64,000 bases of DNA from Cymbidium sinense (taxonomy: Eukaryota > Streptophyta > Magnoliopsida > Asparagales > Orchidaceae). The stretch lies in contig CM038221.1 in assembly GCA_021442155.1 (NCBI GenBank), positions 150,651,601 to 150,715,600 of the forward strand, read 5' to 3'. The notes beneath the pieces are model-generated. The model searched no databases, was not told where the DNA came from, and was given only the letters and a program-made list of their open reading frames with translations. Every line of letters starts with the position of its first letter. The first letter of the stretch is position 1. Below are positions 44,992 to 56,640 of this stretch, one piece after another. The translations under genes and the position numbers were made by a program.

Positions 44992-46500
44992 GACTTCTCC
45001 TTTTCCTTTAGCAATCAACACTTCCGTCATTTCTCTAACCCAGCTTATTCTTATGCATATCTGAAAATTAGGTTTTGCAAAATATGCTTAAATTCATGCT
45101 TAAATTCATGAAAGTTTCCTTTGAATTTGGGATAATGAATGGCCAAATCTCATGCTTATTGCTTTTATTTATGAAATTTAAGTTGTTTAGTTTTGAAAAG
45201 ATGATTTGGGATGATGTATGGCCCAATGTTGTGTTGCATACTATCTTTTAGTAGTATGATGCTACTTTGTCGGAATTGATTATACCCAAGGGAAATTAAA
45301 TCGATTTGCTTTTCAAGAATGTGATGCTTCTGAAATCATTTCTATGAGAGAAGTTATTAATTTGTTATCCAAGTGTGTTGTTTGCTGAAATTTTGTGTTT
45401 ACAAAAGGGAAATTATTAAATCATGTTTACAAATTGGGAATCTGAAATTTGTTTCATCAAAAGAGGGAATCAACTTTTTTTTACCTAAGGAAAACCCTAT
45501 TGATTTGCTTTTCTAAAGGCATGATATTTTGAAAATATTTTTATCTAAAGGAAAATTGAATTAGATTTTTGAAGAGTACTACACTTGCTGTACATAGTTT
45601 TACCTAAGAGGAAATCTATAAAATTGTCTAAATGTGTACGTTGAAATCATATTAATCAAAGGGATTTTGTCATACTACATACTATCTCTTATGGATTTCA
45701 TTTGTTTCTCGTAGAATGAAATCAAAATAAAAAAAGCGAAATTAAATGGAACATGCCATAATATATATATCTTATGGATTTATTTGTCTCTCGCATATGA
45801 TTAAAATGAAATCAAAAAAGTGAAATATGAAATTAGAAAAGAAAAGGAATCACATACTACTGCTATTCCCTATGGATTTCATTCTTGCATATTTATCTGT
45901 TTATCATTTTGATATCTCAATAGGAAATATTATGCTATCAAAATTTCGATAGTGGTGTCTCACGACATCCACCCATGCATGCCTTCTTGATGTGGCGCTC
46001 ATAAGAACCACATAGGGAGAGATTGTAGAATTTTAATTATTACGCTCTTAATTAAATATACATAAAGCAACTTTCTTTTTTATTATGCAAATGCAAGCTT
46101 TAAATTTATTACTATAAGATACTCACGTTTCTCCAACATAGAAACTCATTGTATGTGCTAACCCATGCACTTTCTTCGTAATGCAATAAATTCTTAGTGT
46201 CTCACGACACCTACCATGCGCCTTCTGATGGGGCCTGGCCTCGAAGTAGCTATGAGGATGATGCCGGAGGAAAATTTATTTTAAAAAAAGAAGATATAAA
46301 GAAAGGGATGAAATGCTTAAGTTATCATGTCATTAAAATTTTCTTTATCTCAAATGTGAACGCTTACGCTTCAATTTCTATATCACGCAGTTTTATCCCA
46401 TTTTATGAATGCAAATGATGATACTTACGCTCAATTTCTATAACACGCAGTTATCATATTTTATGACAAATGCAACATGAGTATGAATCGATCAACGCTT
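44992..46500 (+). repeat. Probable continuation of the split LTR, with internal repeats
   Basis: The sequence resumes in pyrimidine-rich form (ttctccttttcctttagc) as expected for the interrupted LTR. It then has loosely repeated blocks (cctaaaggaaa, catactatctcttatggatt) and a duplicated tctcacgaca block at 45957 and 46198. The end of the LTR could not be fixed and no gene is seen. Confidence 0.4.
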
Positions 46501-47500
46501 ATTTATGTTAAACATGAATCGCTTTATTGATATTTACATCATACAAGTTATTATTACATGAGCATTATGATTATTTAATACTCATCCTAAAGTTTCTACT
46601 TATGGACATGTTACATGTTACATGTGCTTAAACATAAAGTGAAATACATGTAAAATAATATCTATCATATGACATGACATCTATCGAAGATATCAAAATA
46701 AAAATTATCAAGTTAAAAGAAATTTACAAGTCTACGTAACAACTTAACCCTTGCAAGAAGAACTTTGACTTAGTAGACTAAAGAGAAGAGGAAGATAGAA
46801 GTTTCAGAGGTGAATCCTCTTAAGCTTCTCCTTCTTTTCATTTATCTTATAAGATCGTATATACGGTCTCATTATAAAGACGCAGCGAAATCATTTAAAT
46901 TTATATTTCATTCATATCACATGCATACGTATTACGCAGACGCCCTTATACATCTTTATCACTTCTTTGAAAAAAATAAACTCTTTTGCCATATCTTCTT
47001 AATAAAATTTAATACTTGCCCATTTGTCATAGTGTAAAGAGGGTGGATTTTAATTAATCCACTTATCTCTTAAATGACATATGACATCTACTCATATCTT
47101 CCTCCTCCTTATCAAGAGAAATATATATGAATGATCGATCATATAGCCTTCAAAATGATTTATTTTAAATTTTATGTTTTAATTTGCCACATAAAGAAAG
47201 GGTTTTAAATAAATCAAATGCCTAAGTTTATTTTAGGCCCATTACTTTATATTTGATCATATGGGCCTTCAAAATAATTTATTTCAGCCTCTATTCCTTT
47301 GTTGAGTTGTGGCATAAAAGGGAGATTTTTGGCCCAAATGAAATGCATATCATATTCCAAATCAAACAATTATGTCTATTTTAGATTACTCACTTCATTT
47401 TTTTTGGCCCAAATGAAATATCCAATAAATCAAATATCTAGAAGGACATGTGATCCAAATGCAAGTCAAATATAAAGAACAAATGCTCTATCTATCCCGC
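46501..47500. other. AT-rich retrotransposon-like tail
   Basis: Imperfect repeats with catatgggccttcaaaata and aatttattt words recur around 47150 and 47268. No gene is supported. Confidence 0.4.
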
Positions 47501-47504
47501 TTGT

Positions 47505-48360
47505 CTTGACTGGTCGTTAACAAAACTTAAAAATCTAATGATCTATCAGTAAATCTTAAGTTAATTGCATTTAAACGACAAAGATAAATCTATTGACATC
47601 ATCAATATATATCCTCTCAAATTTAAGGTCATAAGAAGAAAAGTCTCAAACCCGATCCTCAGGTATAATTTAGAGTGAGGTTTGGAGAACGATAGATCTT
47701 GAAATAATTAATCTAGATCCGATCCTCTCAAAATAGAGTTGATAGAATCTATCCCTGGTTGTTCAAACCGAGGCAACAAAAATCTAAAATGTCAAAACTA
47801 AACACAAATCGACACCTACATTTCAACTCGACATTTACATGTATACAAATTTTAAAAGAACGATACTCATATCACGAAATACAAGAATCAGATTATACAT
47901 CCCTTGGGTTGGCCCCAGTTAACAAAACCTAACGATGCCATCAGAATCTTGTAATTCTATCATGACAAAGATAAATTTATCGATCATTTAATACATCTTT
48001 CAAGTTCAAGATCTCAAGAAAAGCTCAAACCCAATCCTCTACGTACACCCAGAGTTGACAGGTTTGGAGAATGATAGATCTTGAAATAATTAATCTAGAT
48101 ATGATCCTCTGAGAAGATAATGAGCCGAGGTTATCATCGGTCTTCTGACCGTCATTAACAAAACCTAAAAAAATTTTGATATTATAAGAATTTCAAATTA
48201 ATAATATCGGTAAACTAATTATATAATACAAAATATGAATCAACCGACATACAAATTCAAACCCTCGAAGAAAAGTCAAACCCAATCCTCCATGTTCAAA
48301 TGACAAGATTTTGAAGGATTATACTTCGAGACAAAGAATTAAGACCCTCAGAAAACTGCA
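47505..48360 (+). repeat. Degenerate long tandem repeats
   Basis: Units begin near 47511, 47924 and 48150 with gttaacaaaacctaa and continue with gacaaagataaat, ctcaaacccaatcctc and ggtttggagaatgatagatc blocks. Spacing is 413 and 226 bases, consistent with a unit of about 200 bases from which some copies have drifted. Confidence 0.6.
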
Positions 48361-48539
48361 GTAGCAAGCGCCTACCAATTGATATTACCCCATGATCAAG
48401 AAGGGCAATTATCATTACAAATCTCAATGATAAATGATCATATATTCAAATCTAAAATCAATCATAAAATGATCAAAATTTAAATAAAATAACAAAATAA
48501 ATATAAATAAAAATGAAATGAATTATTTAAATTAAAAAA

Positions 48540-49130
48540 ATTAATCCACCCTCCAGAATTTGCTTCTGGACAAATTAAAAAAAATTTTCTCACGAAGAGC
48601 GATGCCAAATCAAATACATAACTAACTTCACACTCAAATATTTTAAAGCCCATAAGGATGTTGTCCGCTCGGTTTTTTGCCGTGATATGACCACATAAAT
48701 AGATCTGAGCCCTCGACGGTTGAAATGTATAATGTATTTAGTAAAAAAGCTATGTTACTAAGGTTGACTTATATTTGTTCCTTAAACTCCACTCTTTCAA
48801 GGACACTGACGACGTAACAGCGTTGGCCGAGGATCCTTCTGGCCGTGGGTCGACTACCTCCTCTAACCGGACCGTGGACCACGACAACCCGGGATGACGA
48901 AACCATGGGATCTTGACGAAGGCCATCGTTCTCCCCACAAAAAAGTTTTAAATTAAAATAATAAATTTCATAAGTTCTAAACTCCGCCACCGCAATTATA
49001 TACTCATTCTTTAACGATTCATCGATTTTAATCGAAAGTGCTCTCGATTGGGAGGGTAATTAACTATGTGGCTGCTTTATAGGAAACCCGGAACCATATA
49101 TAAAAGTTCTCACCAAATGAACGAAATCTG
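48540..49130 (+). repeat. LTR-like fragment related to 61270-61530
   Basis: The stretch around 48890-49095 shares gggatgac, aaccatgggatcttgacgaa, gggtaattaactatg and aggaaacccg with 61304-61503 in the same order and orientation. A locally GC-rich patch (48790-48930) lies before these. I take both as pieces of one retrotransposon family. Confidence 0.5.
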
Positions 49131-49214
49131 TAGGTCTTATCTACTATTCATCTACATTAAATTATCACCGACACTTAAACAACTCTTTTATTAGAAGAGA
49201 TTATAATTTTCGGA

Positions 49215-49388
49215 TCCCACAAAGATGTATAAGAAATGATCTTAGTATACTTGATTTAAATGAGAATTTGATACATAATAGGACACAAGGCAATTGGATA
49301 TGTTACTACACATTTAATGCATGCTCCCATAATAGGAGACGACGTATTCATGAGTCACCCCATGGGATTAAGGTTTTGTTGTTGTTTA
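49215..49388 (+). mobile_element. RTE-type LINE 3' end with internal insertion (plus strand)
   Basis: The bases aagatgtataagaaatgatc, tatacttgatttaaatgaga, cataataggacacaa, then tcatgagtcaccccatggga and the (TTG)n tail match the RTE 3' ends at 36.7 and 63.6 kb in the opposite orientation. About 46 extra bases (49291-49336) separate the two halves. Confidence 0.75.
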
Positions 49389-51600
49389 CTATACAATTGG
49401 ATATGTTATTACTCATTTAATGCATGCTACCATATTAGTTCATGACCCATAAAGAATATATATTTATAGCTCCTGTTATGCACTATCTTCAAGAACGCTA
49501 TTGTTGCAACTGTTACCACTACTTGATCTACTATCTATTGTTTAATAACTCCCATCAACAGGAGCTTAGTTGAGCTTTGAGTCAAGTCCACAATAAAAAT
49601 ACTATATAATCTACTTTATTGGGATATAAACTAACCCACATCCTTTAGAATAATTCACAGTTTAAAAAATTACATAATGCTAAATATTACAGCCTAAAGC
49701 AACTATAAAATATTAACTTTTTATCGATCATTTATGATCTCTTTTATGCTAGTATTAGGTGGTGTTGCATTAAGTTCATGCTCATCAAATATATAATTAG
49801 ATGATGATTGAGAAATAAGGTAACTAATAATAGGTTCATCAAACTACAATCAGGCAATCTCCATATACACAAAAAATCTTATGGTGACCATCTTTAAAAT
49901 ATAATCGCATACTACATCCTCATCAACTCATTGATACGAGTTATGACAAAGCTATCGTCAAATGGGAAACAACACATCAATTTTGCAGTGTATCTTGCGA
50001 TATCATATTTCAAAGAGTAAAGTGCTATGTTTGTCAACTCAAAATAAACTTCAATTGTGTGAATCTTATCTCCAATATACTTAAGAAGTAGTTGATCCAA
50101 AAGAGTTAACTCTCCATTGTACTAGAGCATCAATTGAACAATTGATTCACTCATTTTTGTAGGGTCCAATATACAATTATGTTGAAGTTATGAAAAAATA
50201 TATTTAACAAAAATTTCCATTGGGACAATTTTTGAAAAAAAAAACAGAGAGTAATCGTGTGCATTATGTCATTAATTTTGAAAAATTAAATGTAATCGAT
50301 CTTACGTAGTTGATTCAATTCAATTATTAAAGCATACATTTAGTTACTAATTATAATTTTAAATTTCTGACTTTTAGATTTAATTTGATTTTTATTCTTT
50401 TCAATCGATTAAATTTAAAATTTAAATTATATTAATTTATTTAAATATTAAATCAATGTGGATAATATTTATACTGCATGATAAAATCATAAATTATTGT
50501 ACAGATTGGTTGTGTGTGAGTCAAAAAATGTGGTCCAGGTGTCAAACCCCAATGCTCCAAAAATTCGCACCGAGACCCTCAATGAAGAAAGTTTGGATTT
50601 ATGATAATAAAATTTTCAGAAGATAGATAGAATTGTAGATAAAATACTACCCAGAGATTTCACCATCATTTTGTAAGGACTTTAGAAATGATTTCAAATT
50701 TTCTATAGAAACTTATAGTTAATTACTCCTTCCAATAGTGAGAGAAAATTTTTAATAAAAGCTAATCAATAGATCACTAGTTGCTTAACAAATAGTAGTA
50801 GCAAATGGAGTTTAAAATTATAAAATTCATTATCGTTTAACTTAAAGTGGATGATTAGAGAAATGAATGACAAGACAGATCAAGATCCAATATTCTATCG
50901 TCCCGAGCTGTCATGATCTCTCATCAACTTAGTCAGAGAAAGTAATCGACCCAACCTAACCAAAGGATCCTTGTCAACAGCCATGGGTTGTTGCGTCCAA
51001 GAAGATCATGAGTTGCTTCGTTTAAAAAGATAATTTTAAGTCCACCATAACTAACTGAGGGCATTGTGTCTTATCAAATGCACCTTATCCACAACATAAA
51101 AGCCATGAATATACAGCAAATGCTGATCGTAATATAATGATGTCATTAGGTGGCAAACAACTCGATCAAAGAACTCTGATTGTAATTGCACTTTTTGTGG
51201 TGTCATTTGATGCCAAAATCACACAGATAAGAACACAAGCCATGTCCTTATTAACGTGAGATTATTTTAGTGTGAAAATAATAATATACTTGATTTGACA
51301 TTAACTCTTTTATGATTTAGAATCTTATTAATTTATCACCCTTGATAAAAAGTTAGTGATGGTGCATGAATTTTACTTTAAAATTTTTAAATGATAAATT
51401 TCATTTGATTTGAATTTATCACACTTTCATATTTCATTAAAATTTAAAATATTTTGATGGCAAGATCCCTTTGATTGAAATCTCCAATCAACACAACCAT
51501 CATCGAGGCATTTAGACCTTATCAACTCTTGTTCGCTTGTTAACAAAAGATTGAGTCTATAATCGGTTGTGATTTCAAATTTATTTGAAGATTAATCATC
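49389..51600. other. AT-rich intergenic region
   Basis: No gene is supported. A 62-residue minus-strand frame at 49912-50100 has fairly coding-like composition but no family that I recognise and no flanking exon. Confidence 0.5.
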
Positions 51601-53710
51601 CTACAGGCCTTATCAATAAAAGATTGAGTCTAAGATTTATATTTAAAGAGTTTAGATTTCACATGGTTTAAAATTAATATTTTGAAAATTTTGATAATAA
51701 TAATTCATCTGATTAAAATCAACAATCAAAATAACCATCAAATGGGTGATTTAGAGATCACCGTCCCACAGTTGGATAGCGAAACTAGCTTCTCAAACAT
51801 TTTCTCAATGAAAGATTATTATGATAATATTAATGATTTTGTTAACCCAGACCCAACCGAGATTTGACTCGTGCAGTATCCTCAAACACTAGAATTAAGC
51901 ATTTAGTTTACATGTTAGTGCACATGTAAATGTTTTGGATTTCAAAATTAAATTTAGAAGTTGAAAATCTTTGCAAGATGTTAGCATGCTTGCACTTATT
52001 TTAAAACAAAATGAGACTTGAATCTATTTGATTCCAACCTATGCAGCATCCTCAAACATTAGGTTTAAGTATTTAGCATATGTCGAGGCACATACAAATG
52101 TGTTTAAGTTGCATGTACGAATCTTGGTACGATTACATGATGCATTAGCTTACATGTTTTTGTGCTTGCAATGATATAGTTGCACGTTTTTTGAAATGTT
52201 TGATTAAACTTGAAATTGCTTTATGATTCATACCAATTATTTGAAAGCATTCAAATTTATAGTTTTTACAAGTATCATGTTATTTAAGATGTCTGCAAAC
52301 AATGCATTTCATGATTTTAAAGCACATCTTCTATCTGCTACATGAATGTGTTGCAGATCCAATGGCATTGAGCGCTTTGACTCCTATTCAATTATTCAAA
52401 TTAGGATTCATTTGTTTGTGTTTAGCCCTTAGCTTATTGAGTGCTTTAAGCTCCAATGAAGCTTGGTTCATGCTCATTAATAAGCTTACAAATCCATTGA
52501 AAATTCCATTTGAATTCTTTCAGCTTTTTTCAATTGGATCAAGAGTATTGCAAATAGAGTCAAGGGATTTATTTAATAGTGATATTTGTGTTCAATAGCA
52601 AGTTCTTCATTCATGTTCTTACTCATAAATAAACTATAAATCTTCATGTAAGTTCATCTTTAGGTTTAACTTGAATTTTATTCTACTTTAGAGTTGGCTT
52701 TTGAGTTCAGTGCAAGTCATTCATGCATCATGTATAAGTTTCAAGTCTCACTTGCATCTAGTTTGAGCTCTTTTAACTATTTCAATACGCTATGCAGAAC
52801 AATCTGAGCATTCATTGAGATATATCATTTGTGTTCATTAGCGAGCAATTTATTCATTATAAGTCCATTTAAATCTAATTTTGGTAGATTTATTTTCACT
52901 CCAAGAGTCTGTATTTCATATATAACTTATTATTAATTTAATTCTCAATTTTAAGCTTTAAATATTCTTTTATTTTATCTTATATTATTTCATTTCAGTT
53001 CCATGAAAGTCCAAAATTTCGACAACATCCTAGTATTATCCCCACATAGAGGATTGTATCGGGTATGCTGAGCTTCCCCACGATGTTTATAAAAAACATG
53101 TATGATCAGTATTATGCGACACCATGGCTAAGGGGTCTTCACACCTACCATGCTTATAAAAAGCAAGACATGTCTTCAAGTGCCTGCCATTTTAAGTTTA
53201 ATTTGGGTTTAAAATTTCATTTTTACTTTGATTTAAGTCCTCTGTCATTTTAAAGTCAAACAATATTTTGACATCTCGACGTCATCTTATGTCCATCGAA
53301 TATGCTGAACCTACCGACATGCCAAGAAGGCCCGCATGAGTGGTATTTTTACAACACTGCGGCTGTATATCTTTCTCATTGCATTAGAACATTGTGAACA
53401 AGTGCTCAATTTTGCAATTTCTCTGCCACGCTAGAACAACGTGCACTAATAATTAAGATTTTTTCGGCATTTTTACCTTTGCATGCACGGTAACAATGTG
53501 AAGAGAAGTTGATAAAAATATTTTTTGAGGGTCTCTCTCTCTCTCTTTCTTTTTTTTACACTTCTTTTTTTTCTTTTTTTATCTGTTAAATGGAGAATAT
53601 TTTATTTTTTATTTTTTATTTTTTTGGCTAGCAAAGAAAGAAGCATGAAGTAGAAGAAAAAGGGAGGAGAGAAAGAAAGAAGAGAAGGAAGAAAGAAAAG
53701 GGAGAAGAAG
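51601..53710. other. AT-rich region, possibly retrotransposon untranslated sequence
   Basis: A short direct repeat (caaaagattgagtctata at about 51546 and ataaaagattgagtctaag at about 51616) is the only structure seen besides pyrimidine runs near 53535-53625. The 98-residue frame at 52302-52598 is unrecognised. Confidence 0.4.
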
Positions 53711-53715
53711 AAGAC

Positions 53716-54025
53716 ACTATAAAAAAACTATTAATTTCTGGTGGAAAAATCCATTGGAATCAAATCTGTTAGAAATACAGGTTTCCAACATATTCACTCC
53801 CATCGATAAAGCCTTGATGGGATATGCATTCCGGTGGTCAAATTATCAGTTGGAAAAAATTTTCGGTGGATTTTTGACAGAAATTCATCAAAAAAATTTT
53901 TCGAATGAACCAAAGGACAAACCTATTTTTACTGTCGAAAATTTCACATCCATCGGAAGGCCTTGCGATGGTTTGTATTGACCCTAGCAACAGAAAATCC
54001 ATCGAAAACCTATATAGATTTGAAA
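53716..54025. mobile_element. CACTA-like transposon terminus
   Basis: The stretch starts cactataaaaaaactatt, a variant of the CACTACAAGAAA end. It continues with short sub-terminal repeats in both directions around a tccatcggaa / ttcggtgga core, as in plant En/Spm relatives. The other end was not found in the window, and the open frame through it is a product of the repeats. Confidence 0.5.
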
Positions 54026-54300
54026 AAAAAATTGAAAGAGTTTCATGTATATTCTTATTTTTACACTTGTAGAAAAAATTATACAATAACTATATAATTG
54101 ATTTGCAACTGATTCTAATATGATCATAACAACTCCACAAAAAATTCATATCAATAAAAAAGATAGTTCTAATCAATATTTTCATTACAAAAGTTCTAAA
54201 ATATTGACATTACACCAAATCATTTAGTAACATATGAAATTATTACATGAAAAATTATTCATATGAACAAACAAAATTTCAAAAAATGAACCACAACTAG

Positions 54301-54430
54301 CCAAATTTCAGATGATCAAATGTGAGTTGAATGCTCTGATCTTACGAAATCGAATGTGAATCATGGCTAACCAAATTTCAGATGATCAAATGTGAGTTGA
54401 ATGCTCTGATCTTATGAAATCGAATGTGAT
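54301..54430. repeat. 70-bp tandem duplication
   Basis: The block starting ccaaatttcagatgatcaaa occurs at 54301 and again at 54371, with one mismatch in about 60 bases, which marks a recent event. Confidence 0.95.
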
Positions 54431-56640
54431 TTAGTTGCTCAAAAGTTGCAAAATCTTGAATAATAGAATGATATGAGAGTAGAGATGAGAAATTAGTGAG
54501 GGGAGGTGTTTAAAGAGAGGATGAATATATATGGAGTTGGGTTGTCCCAGGCAACTAGTATAGGAAAAATTTTTTTTTAAAAAAACATTTATAGGAATGT
54601 GTTTTCGCCCAGGTGATGTGCAAATCACCACTTGGATATCAATTTTGTCTATGTGGCAGTCCAACGTGGCAATTTGGTCTACTCTCATAATTTTTTCTCA
54701 ACTATTTATAATATAAAATTTTTCCAAGATATTGAAATCATGCAATAACAATAATTAATTAAGCTTGATGCTGAAAATTTTAATAAATGGAGTGATCAAT
54801 ATACTAGGTTGGTTTTGGAGTACCCTATTAATTAAACATGCCTAATGACCCTCGATACCTTTATTTAAGATATAACATAGTTAACTTTTTGTGTAGATTA
54901 GGTCTTATCTTATTGCGCATTTAACTTCCTAGTATAATTTTGGATAGTAATACAAGGCTCTTTGGTGTAAGAAATTTGACTTAATTTTTGGCTTAGTGTT
55001 ATTTAACAGGATCTCAATTAAAGTCACAATTCTTATGTCAAGTTAAATAGATTTTATTAACTAAAAGATAAACGTACACTTATTTATTAGAGGTGTTATC
55101 CTTGTTATTTATATTAGGCTCTTAAATATTTAGTAGAAATGTTAGTTCTATCATTGACATTTTGTATTTATTTTACATATGTTAGTAAATCTCACTTCTA
55201 TATTTCATAATAAAACAATAAATTGTATGAATAATTTATCTAGATTTATTGTTGTAGAAATTTTTGTATGTAAAAATAATTTATATAGTATAGTATTTAT
55301 TTTTCATGGGCAGTCTCTGTTAAATGACATAAATTGTATTCACGTAATTTGTATGTATATGTATATGTGTATGTGTGCGAGTGTGTGTATATATATTACA
55401 TCAATATCATTGGCCATATTGTTTATGAATACCTTTGAAAATTTGTAATTTATAAATTATATCTGCATGTAGTGGCGTGTAAGTCAGTAAAGCCCTTTTT
55501 GATTATTAGCTAACGAGGCCAAAAATCCTATAGGTAATGACTCTACGTGCACTCATTAGATTTCTTTGGGTTAGTGTTTAAATTTATAGTTTCAAAGTGC
55601 TATAATTATGTGATTAAATACATAATATAATGATTAATAACTTTTGAGTCATATTTAGATGTATATATAAAAGTACCTGATTTAGATGGTATATAAATAT
55701 TTACATAAAAATTATGTTAAGTTTACATGCAAATGATTATAAACTTCATATTGAAAATCATCTTATAATAGGTGATACTTTTTAATTTGTATTATGAACC
55801 TATTTACCAGATGACATTCATTACATTGCCAATATATGTATATATATATATATAATTACTCTTGCTTCATCTATTGTCCATACTACTTGCCTAATATCCT
55901 TATGATTTATATTTTAATAGATAGAAGTTACTGAGCTTGAACTGTCAAACTCATTTGTTGAAATTTTACTTATAATAAATTTTATTAGGCCACTTGGAAG
56001 ATCATCATCATAGGAGTAGATTTTTCAGCAGTAAAATTATTTTAATATATATTAGTTTTTATTTGTACTTTTATTGAGTTGGGTCAACTTTGCTTTATAT
56101 GTTGTTGTTCCATTCAATTGCTCTTTCATTAGATGTTGTTATACTTCTTTGTTGGATTGATGTTATAAGTTTTGATGATTGAATGAAATATGATTTTTCA
56201 CCTTTACTTACATTAATATATCACATTTATGACTATTTGCATATCAACTTCCTTTTGTGAGTATAAAATAGAGTTTGTTTTTTTTCACGACCAATATAAT
56301 TGAGGTGTACTGTCTTTCGGACTTAGGTATGAGAACAAGAGCTATCAGGTCCCAAGCCTATTTGAGTTAATATGTTTGAGCATCTTAGGATTTTCTCAAG
56401 TGGTCAAAAGATCAAGAAAAATTAATGAAATGATTATTGTTCAAGAAGGTATTAAGCAAAGCTTAGTATATTATCAATTTAAAATGTCAACCTACTTCAA
56501 CAAGTTTAATCAAGCACAAAATAAAGACTTAAGAAACTTTCCCTCTTTATTATCTCTGACAAAACAAATAGCAAAAAATCAAATAAGTCGTCACAAAATT
56601 CATATAAAGCTAAAGGCTGAATTAAGGAAGCTCAACCATC
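54431..56640. other. AT-rich intergenic region
   Basis: No gene is supported. The 89-residue frames at 55179-55448 and 56376-56645 have no recognised similarity. Confidence 0.5.

Noticed and set aside
49912..50100. Minus-strand ORF with coding-like composition (YIGDKIHTIEVYFELTNIAL)
   Set aside because: I considered a cyclin or transposase fragment but could not match any conserved motif, and no neighbouring exon supports it.
52302..52598. Plus-strand ORF of 98 residues, hydrophobic
   Set aside because: No known family, no splice context, and surrounding sequence is AT-rich repeat-like DNA.
53754..53981. Plus-strand ORF within the CACTA-like terminus
   Set aside because: It is produced by the sub-terminal repeats, which keep the frame open by their own period.
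55179..55448. Plus-strand ORF of 89 residues
   Set aside because: AT-rich with a TATG-repeat tail; no domain or gene context.
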